NCBI RefSeq assembly: GCF_000308455.1 | Contig: NZ_BAFP01000025.1 | Location: forward strand, 44,955 to 108,954 | Reading direction: 5' to 3' | Length of the DNA stretch: 64,000 nucleotides | DNA from: Nocardia abscessus NBRC 100374 | GTDB taxonomy: Bacteria > Actinomycetota > Actinomycetes > Mycobacteriales > Mycobacteriaceae | In this document: one piece after another, positions 1 through 8,051 of the stretch | How positions within the stretch are numbered: position 1 is the first letter of the stretch | Layout: each line of letters opens with the position of its first letter | The notes under the pieces: model-generated | Told to the model about the DNA's origin: nothing | What the model saw: only the letters and a program-made list of their open reading frames with translations | Database searches by the model: none | Position numbers and translations under genes: made by a program

Positions 1-544
1 CGAGCACGACGGCCACGAACAGCCAATTGACGACGAGCCGGTAGAACGGCAGATCGAAGACGAAGAACCCGACGTCGTGCCCGAACTGGGGGTCGGACAC
101 CCCGAAGGACCCGCCGTGGAGGAACAGCTGGACTCTCATCCAGCTCGATTGCGCGATCAAACCGCAGAGGAGGCCGAGCGTGACGGCGATGCCCACCCCG
201 AATCGCCGCCGCCGCCGCAGCACCACTGCCCGATACGGCCGGAGACTGTCTTCCTCCCCGGCATCGGGGACGAACGACGGACGGAACGCGAAGGCAAGCC
301 ATATCGCCGCCAGAACGGCACCGCCGATGAGCAGGCCGACGGCGAGGAACAGCGACAGGCGCGTGAGCAGCGCGGTGAGCCAGACACCGCGGAATCCGAC
401 CTCACCGAACCACAGCCAGCTGACATAGGCCCTGATCAGGCGGGGAACGATCAGCATCGACACGACGAACACCGTGGCGGCGATCACCAGCACCCGAGTG
501 CTGCGATGCAACCGCCGCAGGCTGGGGCCGTCGCGTGCGCTCAT
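1..544 (-). CDS. UPF0182 family membrane protein (N-terminal part, cut by window edge)
   Basis: The frame begins at an ATG complementary to 542-544 and runs off the left edge, leaving about 181 codons. The protein starts MSARDGPSLRR and has hydrophobic segments near residues 17-34, 54-75 and 115-130. The signatures YVSWLWFGEVGFRGVW and FFVFDLPFYR are typical of the UPF0182/COG1615 family, large (about 1000-residue) multi-pass membrane proteins of unknown function common in actinobacteria. Only the N-terminal membrane part is present. The assignment rests on remembered family signatures and is fairly firm; no function is known. Confidence 0.85.
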   Translation of the reverse strand, partial: MSARDGPSLRRLHRSTRVLVIAATVFVVSMLIVPRLIRAYVSWLWFGEVGFRGVWLTALLTRLSLFLAVGLLIGGAVLAAIWLAFAFRPSFVPDAGEEDSLRPYRAVVLRRRRRFGVGIAVTLGLLCGLIAQSSWMRVQLFLHGGSFGVSDPQFGHDVGFFVFDLPFYRLVVNWLFVAVVL

Positions 545-612
545 TTCCCACTTCCGTGGCTGCCGCCCGGCCGAATACAGGTACGGCCGACGCGAAACCG
601 CTAATCCCGATA

Positions 613-1227
613 CTACCGGGGTGGGCGCGACCGCTCGGCTCCGTTTCCGGAGCGTTCGATCAGCTCCCACAGATAGGCCACGTGGGCGGCCATGTCCACG
701 GCCGGGTCGTACAACCACTGCGTCTGCAGGCCGTCGAGCAGGGCCATGGTGATGACGGCGAAGCGGTCCGCGTCGAGATCAGCGGGCAGGCGGCCGGATT
801 CGCGGAGGTCGGCGACGGCGCCGGTGAGTGCGTCGCGGGCGGTGCGGTAGCGGTCGCGGAAGTAGTCGTGGGCGGGGTGCTCGGGACGGGTGGCCTCGGC
901 GGAGAAGCGGGCGTAGAGCTCGACCAGGCCGGGCACGTCCGTATTGTGCCGGATCAGGCGGATCAGCGCTGCGGGCAGATCGGACGGCACGGCGGGGGCG
1001 GTGAAGGTAGCGCGGTCGGTCTCGTCGCGCCGCGCCAGGATGGCGGCGAAAAGCTGCTCTTTGCTGCCGAAGTAGTGCAGCAAACCGGTTTGGCTCAGGC
1101 CGACGGACTCGGCGAGTTCGCGCACGGTGGTCCGGCTGTATCCCACACGCGCCACGATCTCGAGCGCCGCCTCGAGGATCTCCTCCCGTTTGGCGATCCC
1201 TTTCGAATACGCGCCGCGCCGAACCAC
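613..1227 (-). CDS. TetR/AcrR family transcriptional regulator
   Basis: 204-residue protein. The N-terminal helix-turn-helix (about residues 10-55) carries TTVRELAESVGLSQTGLLHYFGSKEQLFAAIL, split here as TTVRELAESVGLSQ and TGLLHYFGSKEQL, a standard TetR DNA-binding module; the rest is a ligand-binding helical domain. GTG at 1227 was chosen because it gives the usual VRRGAYSKGIAKREEIL beginning; the frame stays open upstream but only as antisense of the neighbour. It is divergent from the GH3 beta-glucosidase at 1312 with 84 bp between, so it probably represses that gene. An inverted repeat lies in the gap. Confidence 0.9.
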   Translation of the reverse strand: MVRRGAYSKGIAKREEILEAALEIVARVGYSRTTVRELAESVGLSQTGLLHYFGSKEQLFAAILARRDETDRATFTAPAVPSDLPAALIRLIRHNTDVPGLVELYARFSAEATRPEHPAHDYFRDRYRTARDALTGAVADLRESGRLPADLDADRFAVITMALLDGLQTQWLYDPAVDMAAHVAYLWELIERSGNGAERSRPPR

Positions 1228-1257
1228 GCCGCGACTGTACTCGGATCGCCCCCGCCA

Positions 1258-1286
1258 CGAAAACCGAATGGCATACTGTTTTCGGT
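1258..1286. promoter_or_regulatory. Candidate operator between tetR and beta-glucosidase
   Basis: Two overlapping inverted repeats occupy the divergent intergenic gap: CGAAAAC (1258-1264) with GTTTTCG (1278-1284), and ACCGAA (1263-1268) with TTCGGT (1281-1286). A TetR dimer site is the natural reading given the flanking regulator. The repeats are seen; their use is inferred. Confidence 0.4.
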
Positions 1287-1311
1287 AACGGTTTCGACCC
1301 GAGGAGCTGCG

Positions 1312-3534
1312 ATGACGAGCGAGCCCGACCTCACCGACCTCGCGCCGGAGGACCGCGCGGCGCTCGGCAGCGGCGCCGACTTCTGGACCACGAAGGCGAT
1401 CGGTCCAGTCGCCTCGGTCACCATGACCGATGGCCCGCACGGTGTGCGCAGGCAGCCCGGCGCGACCGATCATCTCGGGCTGGCCGCGAGCCTGCCCGCC
1501 ACCTGCTTCCCGCCCGCGGTCGGCCTCGCGCAGAGCTGGGATACCGAGCTGGTGCGGCGGGTGGGTGCAGCGCTCGGCCGGGAGGCCCGCACGCTGGGCG
1601 TCGATGTGCTGCTGGGGCCGGGCGTCAACATCAAGCGGGATCCGCGCGGCGGGCGTAATTTCGAGTACTACTCGGAGGATCCGCTGCTCACCGGCCTGCT
1701 CGGCGCGGCATGGGTGACCGGTCTGCAGGGCACCGGAGTGGGCGCCTCGCTCAAGCACTTCGCCGCCAACAACGCCGAGCACGATCGGATGCGTGCGAGT
1801 TCCGACATCGACCCGCGCCCGCTGCGCGAGATCTACCTGCGCGCGTTCTCCCACATCGTGCGTACCGCGCAGCCGTGGACGGTGATGTGCTCCTATAACC
1901 GGATCAACGGTGTGCACGCCGCGCAGAATCGCTGGCTGCTCACCGACGTGCTGCGCGGCGAATGGGGATTCGACGGTGCGGTGGTCTCCGACTGGGGCGC
2001 GGTGGCCGACCGGCCCGCCTCCGTGACGGCCGGGCTGGATCTGGAGATGCCGGGCGGCAGCGGCGTCTCCGACGCACAAGTGGTGGCGGCCATGGCCGAG
2101 GGCACCCTCGACCCGGCGGACGTCGGCCGCGCCGCGCGGAACGTGGCGAGGCTGGCGGCGAGGGTGGTGGCCGGACGGGAGCTCGGCGATGCCCTGGACA
2201 ACGTCGGCGACCACCATCGGCTGGCCCGCGAGATCGCCGCGCGCTGTGTCGTCCTGCTGCGCAACGACCGTGACCTCCTGCCGCTCGCTCCGGGGCGCTC
2301 GCTGGCGGTGATCGGCGAATTCGCGGTGGAACCGCGATACCAGGGCGGCGGCAGCTCGCACGTCACCCCGACCCGGCTCGATGTGCCGCTCGAGGAGATC
2401 CGCGCGCTGTCCGGCGACGGGACCGTTTCCTACAGCCGGGGATTCACCACGAGCGACACCGAGGCGGACAACGACGCGCTGCGCGCCGAAGCCGTCGCCG
2501 CCGCCGAGGACGCGGACGTGGCCGTGCTCTTCCTGGGCCTGGCGGCCACCCAGGAATCCGAGGGGTTCGACCGGGAACACCTCGAACTGCCCGCCGAGCA
2601 GCTGGACCTGCTTGACGCGGTGGTGCGGGCACAACCGGACACCGTGGTGGTGCTCGCGCACGGCGGAGTGGTTCGTCTGGCTCCGGTGGCGGCGCCCGCG
2701 ATCCTGGACGGCGGTCTGCTCGGCCAGGCCGGCGGCGGCGCACTCGCCGACGTGCTGTTCGGCGTCGTGAATCCGTCGGGTCGGCTCGCGGAAACAGTGC
2801 CGGTACGGCTGCAGGACACCCCGGCCTACTTGAACTTCCCCGGTGAGAACTCGCACGTGCGTTACGGCGAGGGCCTTTACGTGGGCTACCGCTGGTACGA
2901 CAGCCGGGACATGGACGTGACCTACCCGTTCGGGCACGGTCTGTCCTACACCACATTCGGCTACACCGATCTGGCGCTCGCGGCGGACGCGGCGGGAATC
3001 ACGGTGCGTGTGCTGGTCACCAACACCGGTTCCCGCGCAGGTCGCGAGGTGGTGCAGGTGTACACGGCGGTGCCCGGCTCCTCCGTCACACGTCCGGCTC
3101 GGGAGCTGAAGGGCGTCGCGGTCACCGCCGAACTCGAACCCGGTGCGAGCGAAGAGGTCTCGATTCTTCTGGCCCGCGACGACCTGGCCTACTGGGAGAC
3201 CCGCGCCGGCCGCTGGGTGGTGGAGGGCGGTAGCTACCAGGTCTGGGCGGGCGCCTCGAGCCGGGATCTGCGCCGCACCGGACAGGTCGACCTCGCCGGA
3301 GACGAACTGCGGATCCCGATCACGGCGGAGTCGACCCTCGGTGAGGCGCTGGCCGATCCGACGACGGCGGCCGCGCTGGCCGAGATATTCGGCGGCATGT
3401 CCGAAAGTATGGGCGACGCAACGGCACTCGGCGTGGACATGATGCGGATGATCGCCTCCATCCCGCTGAACCGCCTCACCGGTTTCGGTGTCGACCCCGG
3501 AAAACTGGACGCGCTACTGGCCGCCGCCGACTGA
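1312..3534 (+). CDS. Glycoside hydrolase family 3 beta-glucosidase
   Basis: 740-residue GH3 enzyme hydrolysing beta-linked glycosides. The N-terminal (beta/alpha)8 domain carries GVNIKRDPRGGRNFEYYSEDP, here split GVNIKRDPRGG and NFEYYSEDP, and the nucleophile motif VVSDWGAV with Asp about residue 227. The second alpha/beta domain follows (ESEGFDREHLELP), and a C-terminal fibronectin III-like domain begins near residue 545. No signal peptide is seen, so it is probably cytoplasmic. ATG at 1312 is set by a GAGGAG ribosome site at 1301-1306. It ends 14 bp from the convergent YhgE gene. The glycoside substrate cannot be read from sequence. Confidence 0.93.
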   Translation: MTSEPDLTDLAPEDRAALGSGADFWTTKAIGPVASVTMTDGPHGVRRQPGATDHLGLAASLPATCFPPAVGLAQSWDTELVRRVGAALGREARTLGVDVLLGPGVNIKRDPRGGRNFEYYSEDPLLTGLLGAAWVTGLQGTGVGASLKHFAANNAEHDRMRASSDIDPRPLREIYLRAFSHIVRTAQPWTVMCSYNRINGVHAAQNRWLLTDVLRGEWGFDGAVVSDWGAVADRPASVTAGLDLEMPGGSGVSDAQVVAAMAEGTLDPADVGRAARNVARLAARVVAGRELGDALDNVGDHHRLAREIAARCVVLLRNDRDLLPLAPGRSLAVIGEFAVEPRYQGGGSSHVTPTRLDVPLEEIRALSGDGTVSYSRGFTTSDTEADNDALRAEAVAAAEDADVAVLFLGLAATQESEGFDREHLELPAEQLDLLDAVVRAQPDTVVVLAHGGVVRLAPVAAPAILDGGLLGQAGGGALADVLFGVVNPSGRLAETVPVRLQDTPAYLNFPGENSHVRYGEGLYVGYRWYDSRDMDVTYPFGHGLSYTTFGYTDLALAADAAGITVRVLVTNTGSRAGREVVQVYTAVPGSSVTRPARELKGVAVTAELEPGASEEVSILLARDDLAYWETRAGRWVVEGGSYQVWAGASSRDLRRTGQVDLAGDELRIPITAESTLGEALADPTTAAALAEIFGGMSESMGDATALGVDMMRMIASIPLNRLTGFGVDPGKLDALLAAAD

Positions 3535-3548
3535 CTATCGATCCATCC

Positions 3549-4847
3549 TTATCCGGCGACGGCGGGCACACCGGCAATCGGTGCGCTCTCGGCAGGCGCT
3601 GTGGCCCGGTGCAGTCCGCGGCGGTCGTAGGCGAAGGTGGCCGTCGCGCCGAGGAGCAGGCCGATTCCGAGGCCGAGCAGCGTCATCCACAGCCCCTGAC
3701 CGAAACCGGCCGCGGCGCGGGCGTCGAAGAACAGGATGGCGCGCACGGCCAGGTAGATCTGGTGCATCGGTTCGAAAGCGGCCAGGTGCGCGATATAGGG
3801 GGGCGTCGCTTCCAGCGGCACCGTGGCGGCCGAGGACGGCAGGCCGAGTACCACGAACAGGATCAGGTTGACCAGCAATCCGGCGGTGCCGAAGGTGGCC
3901 AAGACGGCCAGCGCGGTCACGCCGACGGCGACGATGGCCAGCGTTCCGAACAGCCACAACAGCAGCGGGCTGCCCAGCGGAACGCTCAGTGCCGCTGCCA
4001 CGGCCAGGAATATTCCGGACAGGATCGGCGCCGCGGTGCCGATGACCGCCCACTTCAGCAGCAGGGTCCGGAAGCGGGAGATGCCGGTGGCGGGCGGGTG
4101 TACGAACCACGGGCCGTACTCGGTAGGTGTGAAACCGAGGACCGAATCGACGAGCGTGTGGATGATCATGGCGCCGGTGAATCCGGCCAGCAGCAGGATC
4201 AGGGTGTAGAAGAACGCGACGAGACCTTGCCCGGCGCCGTCGTCCATGGGGCGATACGGCGCGGTGACGATCTGTACGGGGTCGGCGAGCATCAGGCGGG
4301 CAGCGCCACTGAGTTCGACCGGCGCACCCGGCCCCGCCGCGAGGGCGGAGTCCACCTGGTCGGTCAGGTTCTTGCCGACGGTCTCGTTCACCTGGTTCAG
4401 CGCGCGGTCCGCGATGCGCTGCATGATGCCGGTGGTGTACGGGCCGATCCGGGGGTTGGTGTGGACGGTGATCAGCGGCCGCTCGATCTGCCCGGGGACC
4501 ACGGCGGACGCGCCGAGGATCGCCAGCCGCTTGGTGAAGTCGGAGGGAATGACGATGGCGCCGTAGACCTCGCCGTGCTGTAACTGCTTGCGCGCCTCGG
4601 CGATACCGACGACGCGCAGGTCGATCTTCTCCTCCGGGATGCCGGCGGCCAGCGCGTCGGCGACCTGGGCGCCGACGTTCGCCGGCTTGCCGTCGAGCGT
4701 GTCGCCGACGTCCTGGTTCACCAAGGCCACTGGGAAGTCGTGCAGGTTCTTCTCGGTATTGCCGGCGTAGCCGAGATACATGGTGGCAAGCAGTGCCGCG
4801 AAGACCATGAGCACTGCGATCGGGGCGGTGAAGGTCCGAACCGTCAT
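3549..4847 (-). CDS. YhgE/Pip-type ABC-2 related membrane protein
   Basis: 432-residue membrane protein. A single N-terminal transmembrane segment (about residues 5-25) is followed by a roughly 190-residue extracytoplasmic domain containing FPVALVNQDVGDTLDGKP and YGAIVIPSDFTKRL, then five or six C-terminal membrane helices. This is the YhgE/Pip (DUF3533-like) arrangement, related to ABC-2 permeases and phage-infection proteins. A GTG at 4865 would add six residues, but it lies inside the 39-bp palindrome, so the ATG at 4847 (MTVRTF) is preferred. It is divergent from a TetR gene that probably controls it. An export role is inferred from the family. Confidence 0.82.
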   Translation of the reverse strand: MTVRTFTAPIAVLMVFAALLATMYLGYAGNTEKNLHDFPVALVNQDVGDTLDGKPANVGAQVADALAAGIPEEKIDLRVVGIAEARKQLQHGEVYGAIVIPSDFTKRLAILGASAVVPGQIERPLITVHTNPRIGPYTTGIMQRIADRALNQVNETVGKNLTDQVDSALAAGPGAPVELSGAARLMLADPVQIVTAPYRPMDDGAGQGLVAFFYTLILLLAGFTGAMIIHTLVDSVLGFTPTEYGPWFVHPPATGISRFRTLLLKWAVIGTAAPILSGIFLAVAAALSVPLGSPLLLWLFGTLAIVAVGVTALAVLATFGTAGLLVNLILFVVLGLPSSAATVPLEATPPYIAHLAAFEPMHQIYLAVRAILFFDARAAAGFGQGLWMTLLGLGIGLLLGATATFAYDRRGLHRATAPAESAPIAGVPAVAG

Positions 4848-4854
4848 GCGAGCT

Positions 4855-4893
4855 AATGTAGTCACTGCCTACAAAGTAGGCAATGACTACATT
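4855..4893. promoter_or_regulatory. 39-bp palindromic operator between yhgE-like gene and tetR
   Basis: Two 18-base arms with a single mismatch flank the spacer AAA (4873-4875). The outer arms read AATGTAGTCA and TGACTACATT, the inner arms TGCCTAC and GTAGGCA. It covers the region immediately upstream of both divergent genes, 7 bases from the YhgE ATG and 19 bases before the TetR ATG, so binding would block both promoters. Confidence 0.8.
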
Positions 4894-4912
4894 TTGTTAT
4901 CCTGCAAACACC

Positions 4913-5509
4913 ATGCCGATCACCCGAAGCCGGTCCTATCACCACGGCGACCTGCGCGCCGAGTTGCTGCAGCGGGCCGAGGCGACACTGCGCGAGTCCG
5001 GCGTCGACGGCTTGTCGCTGCGTCGGCTGGCGCGTGACGTCGGAGTCAGCCACGCCGCCCCCACCCGGCACTTCAAGGACAAGCAGGCATTGCTGGACGC
5101 CATCGCGGTATCCGGATTCCAGCGGCTCGCCGCCGCCTTGGAGCAGACCGCGGCCGCGGGCTCCATCGACGGCCACATCCGGGCGCTGGCCCGGACCTAT
5201 CTCCGCTTCGCGACCGAGAACCCGGCGCTCGTCGCGTTGATGTTCGCGCGCAGGCACAGCCCGGCGGCCGGCGACGCGATGTCCCAGGTGGTGGACGCCG
5301 CGTTCGCGACCCCCGTCGCGCTCATCGCCGAAGCCCAGCAACTCGGCGAGGTGATCGAGGGCGACCCGCGCCGCATCGCGCTCTCCGCGGTCGCGACGCT
5401 ACAGGGCCTGGCCACCTTCGTCGGCTCCGGCGTGATCGCTGCGGAGACCGCCGAGGAACTTTTGGACGAGACCATCACGCACATGATCGACGGCCTGCGC
5501 CCGAGGTGA
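4913..5509 (+). CDS. TetR/AcrR family transcriptional regulator
   Basis: 198 residues beginning MPITRSRSYHHGDLRAELL, a common opening for this subgroup. The HTH spans about residues 10-55 with LRRLARDVGVSHAAPTRHF and a DKQALLDAIA helix; the C-terminal domain fits the TetR_C WHG class (ALVALMFARR). An upstream in-frame ATG at 4883 lies inside the palindrome and is rejected. No Shine-Dalgarno is visible; a TATCCT element at 4898-4903 would place transcription very near the ATG, so a leaderless mRNA is possible. Probable autorepressor and repressor of the divergent membrane protein. Confidence 0.9.
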   Translation: MPITRSRSYHHGDLRAELLQRAEATLRESGVDGLSLRRLARDVGVSHAAPTRHFKDKQALLDAIAVSGFQRLAAALEQTAAAGSIDGHIRALARTYLRFATENPALVALMFARRHSPAAGDAMSQVVDAAFATPVALIAEAQQLGEVIEGDPRRIALSAVATLQGLATFVGSGVIAAETAEELLDETITHMIDGLRPR

Positions 5510-5558
5510 TCCCGTCTCGACAGGTCGCCTGCCACCGCTAGGCGCGGCGCCTTCGGCG

Positions 5559-5705
5559 TCAGTACGCGATGAACAGGATCTCGTCGCGTGAGTAGTCGTG
5601 TCCGGGATGGTTCTCGGCCAGATGGGCCTGTGTCTTCTCCACGAGATCGTCCTCGTCGGTTCCGACGATCGATTCTCCGCAGGGGCAGTTCAGTCTCCGC
5701 TTCAT
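5559..5705 (-). CDS. DUF1059 family small protein
   Basis: 48-residue protein MKRRLNCPCGESI...DEILFIAY. The CPCG pair, the acidic TDEDDLV stretch and the HLAENHPGH motif match the DUF1059 small-protein family, whose function is unknown. The start is fixed by an AGGAAGGA ribosome site (complement of 5711-5718). It stands alone between a TetR gene and the hsaC operon, converging on the former. Longer upstream starts would lack homology. Confidence 0.8.
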   Translation of the reverse strand: MKRRLNCPCGESIVGTDEDDLVEKTQAHLAENHPGHDYSRDEILFIAY

Positions 5706-5791
5706 CAGCGTCCTTCCTACTCGAATCGACAGTCTAGGCCCAGCGACGCCGATCGAGCGGCGCGGACCGCATCTCGGGGAAGCCCTGCGGG

Positions 5792-6679
5792 TCAGCCGCG
5801 TGACCATTCGTGGCCCCAGTAGCTGTCGGCGGTGATCTCCTCGGCACTGTAGGTGGATTCGTCGACCAAGGCGCCCTCGGTGCCGTATTCGAGATCCCAG
5901 CCGCCGGGAGTGCGGACGTAGAAGGAGATCATCTTGTCGTTGGTGTGCCTGCCCAGGGTCGAGGACAGCGGGTAGCCCGCGCGCATGACGCGGTCGAGCG
6001 CCCGGCCGACGGCGTCGAGCTCGTCGACCTCGACCATGATGTGCACCAGGCCCGGGCCGTCGGATCGGGTGCCGGGGATCAGGGCGAGGCTGTGGTGGCG
6101 CTGGTTGACCCCCAGGAATCGAACGCGCACCGGGGCGACGCCGGGCGGGGTCGGCACCCGGAACGAGCCACGGGGCAGGAATCCGAGAACCTCGCAGTAG
6201 AAACGGTTCGCCTCCGCCAGATCGGGTACCGGCAGCACTACATGGCCGAGCCCCAGTCCCTCCGTGACGAAACGATGCCCGTGCGCGGTGACGACCGGGC
6301 TGTGATCGAGCACCGGACCGTGGAAGACCTCCACGGTGAACCCGGCGGGGTCGGTGAAAGTAAAGGCTTCTTCCACGCGCAGTGCGTCGACCTGTTCCTG
6401 GCCGAGGGGTGTGACCGTGACGCCCGCCTGTTCCAGCGTTTCCCGCAGCCGGGCGAGCGCGCGATAGTCGCGCACCTCCCAGCCGACGGCCAGCACTCGA
6501 TCCCGCTGCGCGGGAACGAGTTCGAAGCGGTAGGCGTGCTCGTCCATCCGCAGGTACACGCTGTCCGGATTCGGTCCGGTGGCCTGCGCGAAGCCCATCA
6601 CGTCGAAGGCGAAGGCGCGCCAGGCCGCCACGTCGGCGATGGCGACTCGGACGTAACCGAGCGAGGCTATGTCAGCCAT
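5792..6679 (-). CDS. hsaC: Extradiol ring-cleavage dioxygenase, HsaC/BphC type
   Basis: 295-residue type I extradiol dioxygenase with two vicinal-oxygen-chelate domains. In steroid catabolism HsaC opens the catecholic A ring of 3,4-DHSA by meta cleavage. The Fe(II) ligands are visible in the second domain: His146 (GHVVLPVPDL), His213 (LVHIMVEVDE) and Glu264 (WDLEYGTEG). The conserved second-sphere His195-His196 (NQRHHSLAL) and Tyr254 are also present. It is last in the kshA-small protein-kshB-hsaC operon, starting 15 bp after the kshB stop. A biphenyl-diol substrate is the main alternative; the flanking KshAB, HsaAB and HsaD favour a steroid catechol. Confidence 0.88.
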   Translation of the reverse strand: MADIASLGYVRVAIADVAAWRAFAFDVMGFAQATGPNPDSVYLRMDEHAYRFELVPAQRDRVLAVGWEVRDYRALARLRETLEQAGVTVTPLGQEQVDALRVEEAFTFTDPAGFTVEVFHGPVLDHSPVVTAHGHRFVTEGLGLGHVVLPVPDLAEANRFYCEVLGFLPRGSFRVPTPPGVAPVRVRFLGVNQRHHSLALIPGTRSDGPGLVHIMVEVDELDAVGRALDRVMRAGYPLSSTLGRHTNDKMISFYVRTPGGWDLEYGTEGALVDESTYSAEEITADSYWGHEWSRG

Positions 6680-6694
6680 TGTTCGTCGTACTCC

Positions 6695-7765
6695 TCAGGA
6701 ATAGGTGACTTGCACCGTGTCGGTGACCGGGACCGCCTGGCAGGCCAGCACGTAGCCCTCGGTCAGGTCGGCGTCGTCGAGAACTTCGTTGTGCCGCATC
6801 CGGACCTGCCCCGCGACGACCCGGCAGGTGCAGGCGCTGCACGCGCCCTCGCGGCAGGAGTAGGGCGCCGCGAGCCCGTTGGCCAGCAGCACGTCGAGCA
6901 AGACCCGGTGGCGTGGCCAGGGCAGTACGCGTGTCTCGCCGTCGAGTTCGACTTCCACCGCGGCGCTGTCGGCCGGGTCGGTCACCTGCGGCGTATCGGC
7001 CTCGAACGGGTTGCCGTTCAGCGACACGAATTTCTCGACGTGCACGCGCTTGCGGTCGGCGCCCAGCCCGGTGAGGGCGGCGCAGACGGCGTCCATGAAC
7101 GGGCCTGGGCCACAGACGAACGCCTCGCGATCCGACCACGGCCCCGCCAGCGCCGCCAGCCGCGCGCGGGTCGGCAGCCCTTGCAGGGTCTCCAGCCAGT
7201 GCACCACGAGCAAGCGGTCAGGATGCCGGGCCGAGAGATCGGCGAGTTCGGCGGCGAAGATCACCGACCGCTCGTCCCGGTTGGCGTAGATCAGCGTGCA
7301 ATGCCCCGCCCCTGCCGCCAGCACCGATTTCAGGATCGACAGCACCGGCGTGATCCCACTGCCCGCCGCGACCAGCAGCAGGTCGTCGTCGAGCGACGTG
7401 GGGGTGAAGACACCGGCGGGTGGCAGCACGTCGACGGTCGTACCTGCCACGGCGTTGTCGCACAACCAATTCGATCCGTAGCCACCGGGCGTCCGCTTGA
7501 CGGTGATCTTCAACGGCCCACCCTCGTGCGGCGCGCTGGACAACGAGTAGCAGCGGCTCACCGAGCCCGTCAGCTCACTCGGTATCCGCAACGTCAGGAA
7601 CTGGCCGGGGCGATATTCGATCGAATTCGACTGCTCCGCCCCCGGTTCCAGCTCGAGCGACATCGCATCGTCGGTTTCCCTGATCACCCGCGTCACACGC
7701 AGGCTCAGGATTCCGCCGGGAACGGCGGCAGGCGCCGGCGGCACGGCCGCTTCGACCCGATCCAC
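6695..7765 (-). CDS. kshB: 3-ketosteroid 9-alpha-hydroxylase reductase component KshB
   Basis: 356-residue flavin/iron-sulfur reductase that passes NADH electrons to the Rieske oxygenase KshA. Order of domains: FAD domain with RCYSLSS, NAD domain with GSGITP and CGPGPFMD, and a C-terminal plant-type [2Fe-2S] domain with CREGACSACTC plus a distal LACQA cysteine. GTG at 7765 is chosen for its AGAGGAG ribosome site (complement of 7774-7780) and near-standard length (about 358 residues for mycobacterial KshB). An alternative GTG at 7816 overlaps the upstream stop by GTGA and would add 17 residues. A link to another Rieske oxygenase is possible but kshA is two genes upstream. Confidence 0.9.
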   Translation of the reverse strand: MDRVEAAVPPAPAAVPGGILSLRVTRVIRETDDAMSLELEPGAEQSNSIEYRPGQFLTLRIPSELTGSVSRCYSLSSAPHEGGPLKITVKRTPGGYGSNWLCDNAVAGTTVDVLPPAGVFTPTSLDDDLLLVAAGSGITPVLSILKSVLAAGAGHCTLIYANRDERSVIFAAELADLSARHPDRLLVVHWLETLQGLPTRARLAALAGPWSDREAFVCGPGPFMDAVCAALTGLGADRKRVHVEKFVSLNGNPFEADTPQVTDPADSAAVEVELDGETRVLPWPRHRVLLDVLLANGLAAPYSCREGACSACTCRVVAGQVRMRHNEVLDDADLTEGYVLACQAVPVTDTVQVTYS

Positions 7766-7812
7766 TGTCGTGTCTCCTCTCCGGTCGTCCACGGCTGTCG
7801 CGTGCTCCGCGC

Positions 7813-8040
7813 TCACGGCACGTCCCCGTCCCGCGTGCTGACCTCGAGGCGTCCGCCCGCGACGGCGGCATCGATGCTGTCGCGCAGCGCCGCACACGTC
7901 CGCTTCCGCGCGCTGTCCACCCCGGCGAACTCGGCGCACGCCGCCACCGCGGCGCCGCTCCACTGGACACTGGTGTGCTGCGGGCTGAACTTCTCGACCA
8001 GCACACAGGTTGCGCAGGTGCGGCAGGTGATTCGTTCCAT
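7813..8040 (-). CDS. Small cysteine-rich protein between kshA and kshB
   Basis: 75-residue protein starting MERITCRTCATC, so Cys6, Cys9 and Cys12 form a CxxCxxC cluster at the N terminus; Cys residues also occur in the AACAEF and KRTCAAL segments. No family is recognised with certainty. It starts 11 bp after the kshA stop and its stop overlaps a possible kshB start, so it is embedded in the oxygenase operon. A metal- or cluster-binding accessory of KshAB is one speculation; nothing in the sequence proves it. Confidence 0.7.
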   Translation of the reverse strand: MERITCRTCATCVLVEKFSPQHTSVQWSGAAVAACAEFAGVDSARKRTCAALRDSIDAAVAGGRLEVSTRDGDVP

Positions 8041-8051
8041 ACCGATACCGC

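Noticed and set aside
1228..2937. Long open frame on the minus strand continuing upstream of the TetR start across the beta-glucosidase gene
   Set aside because: It is antisense to a clear GH3 enzyme; only the part below 1227 has TetR homology. High GC keeps antisense frames open.
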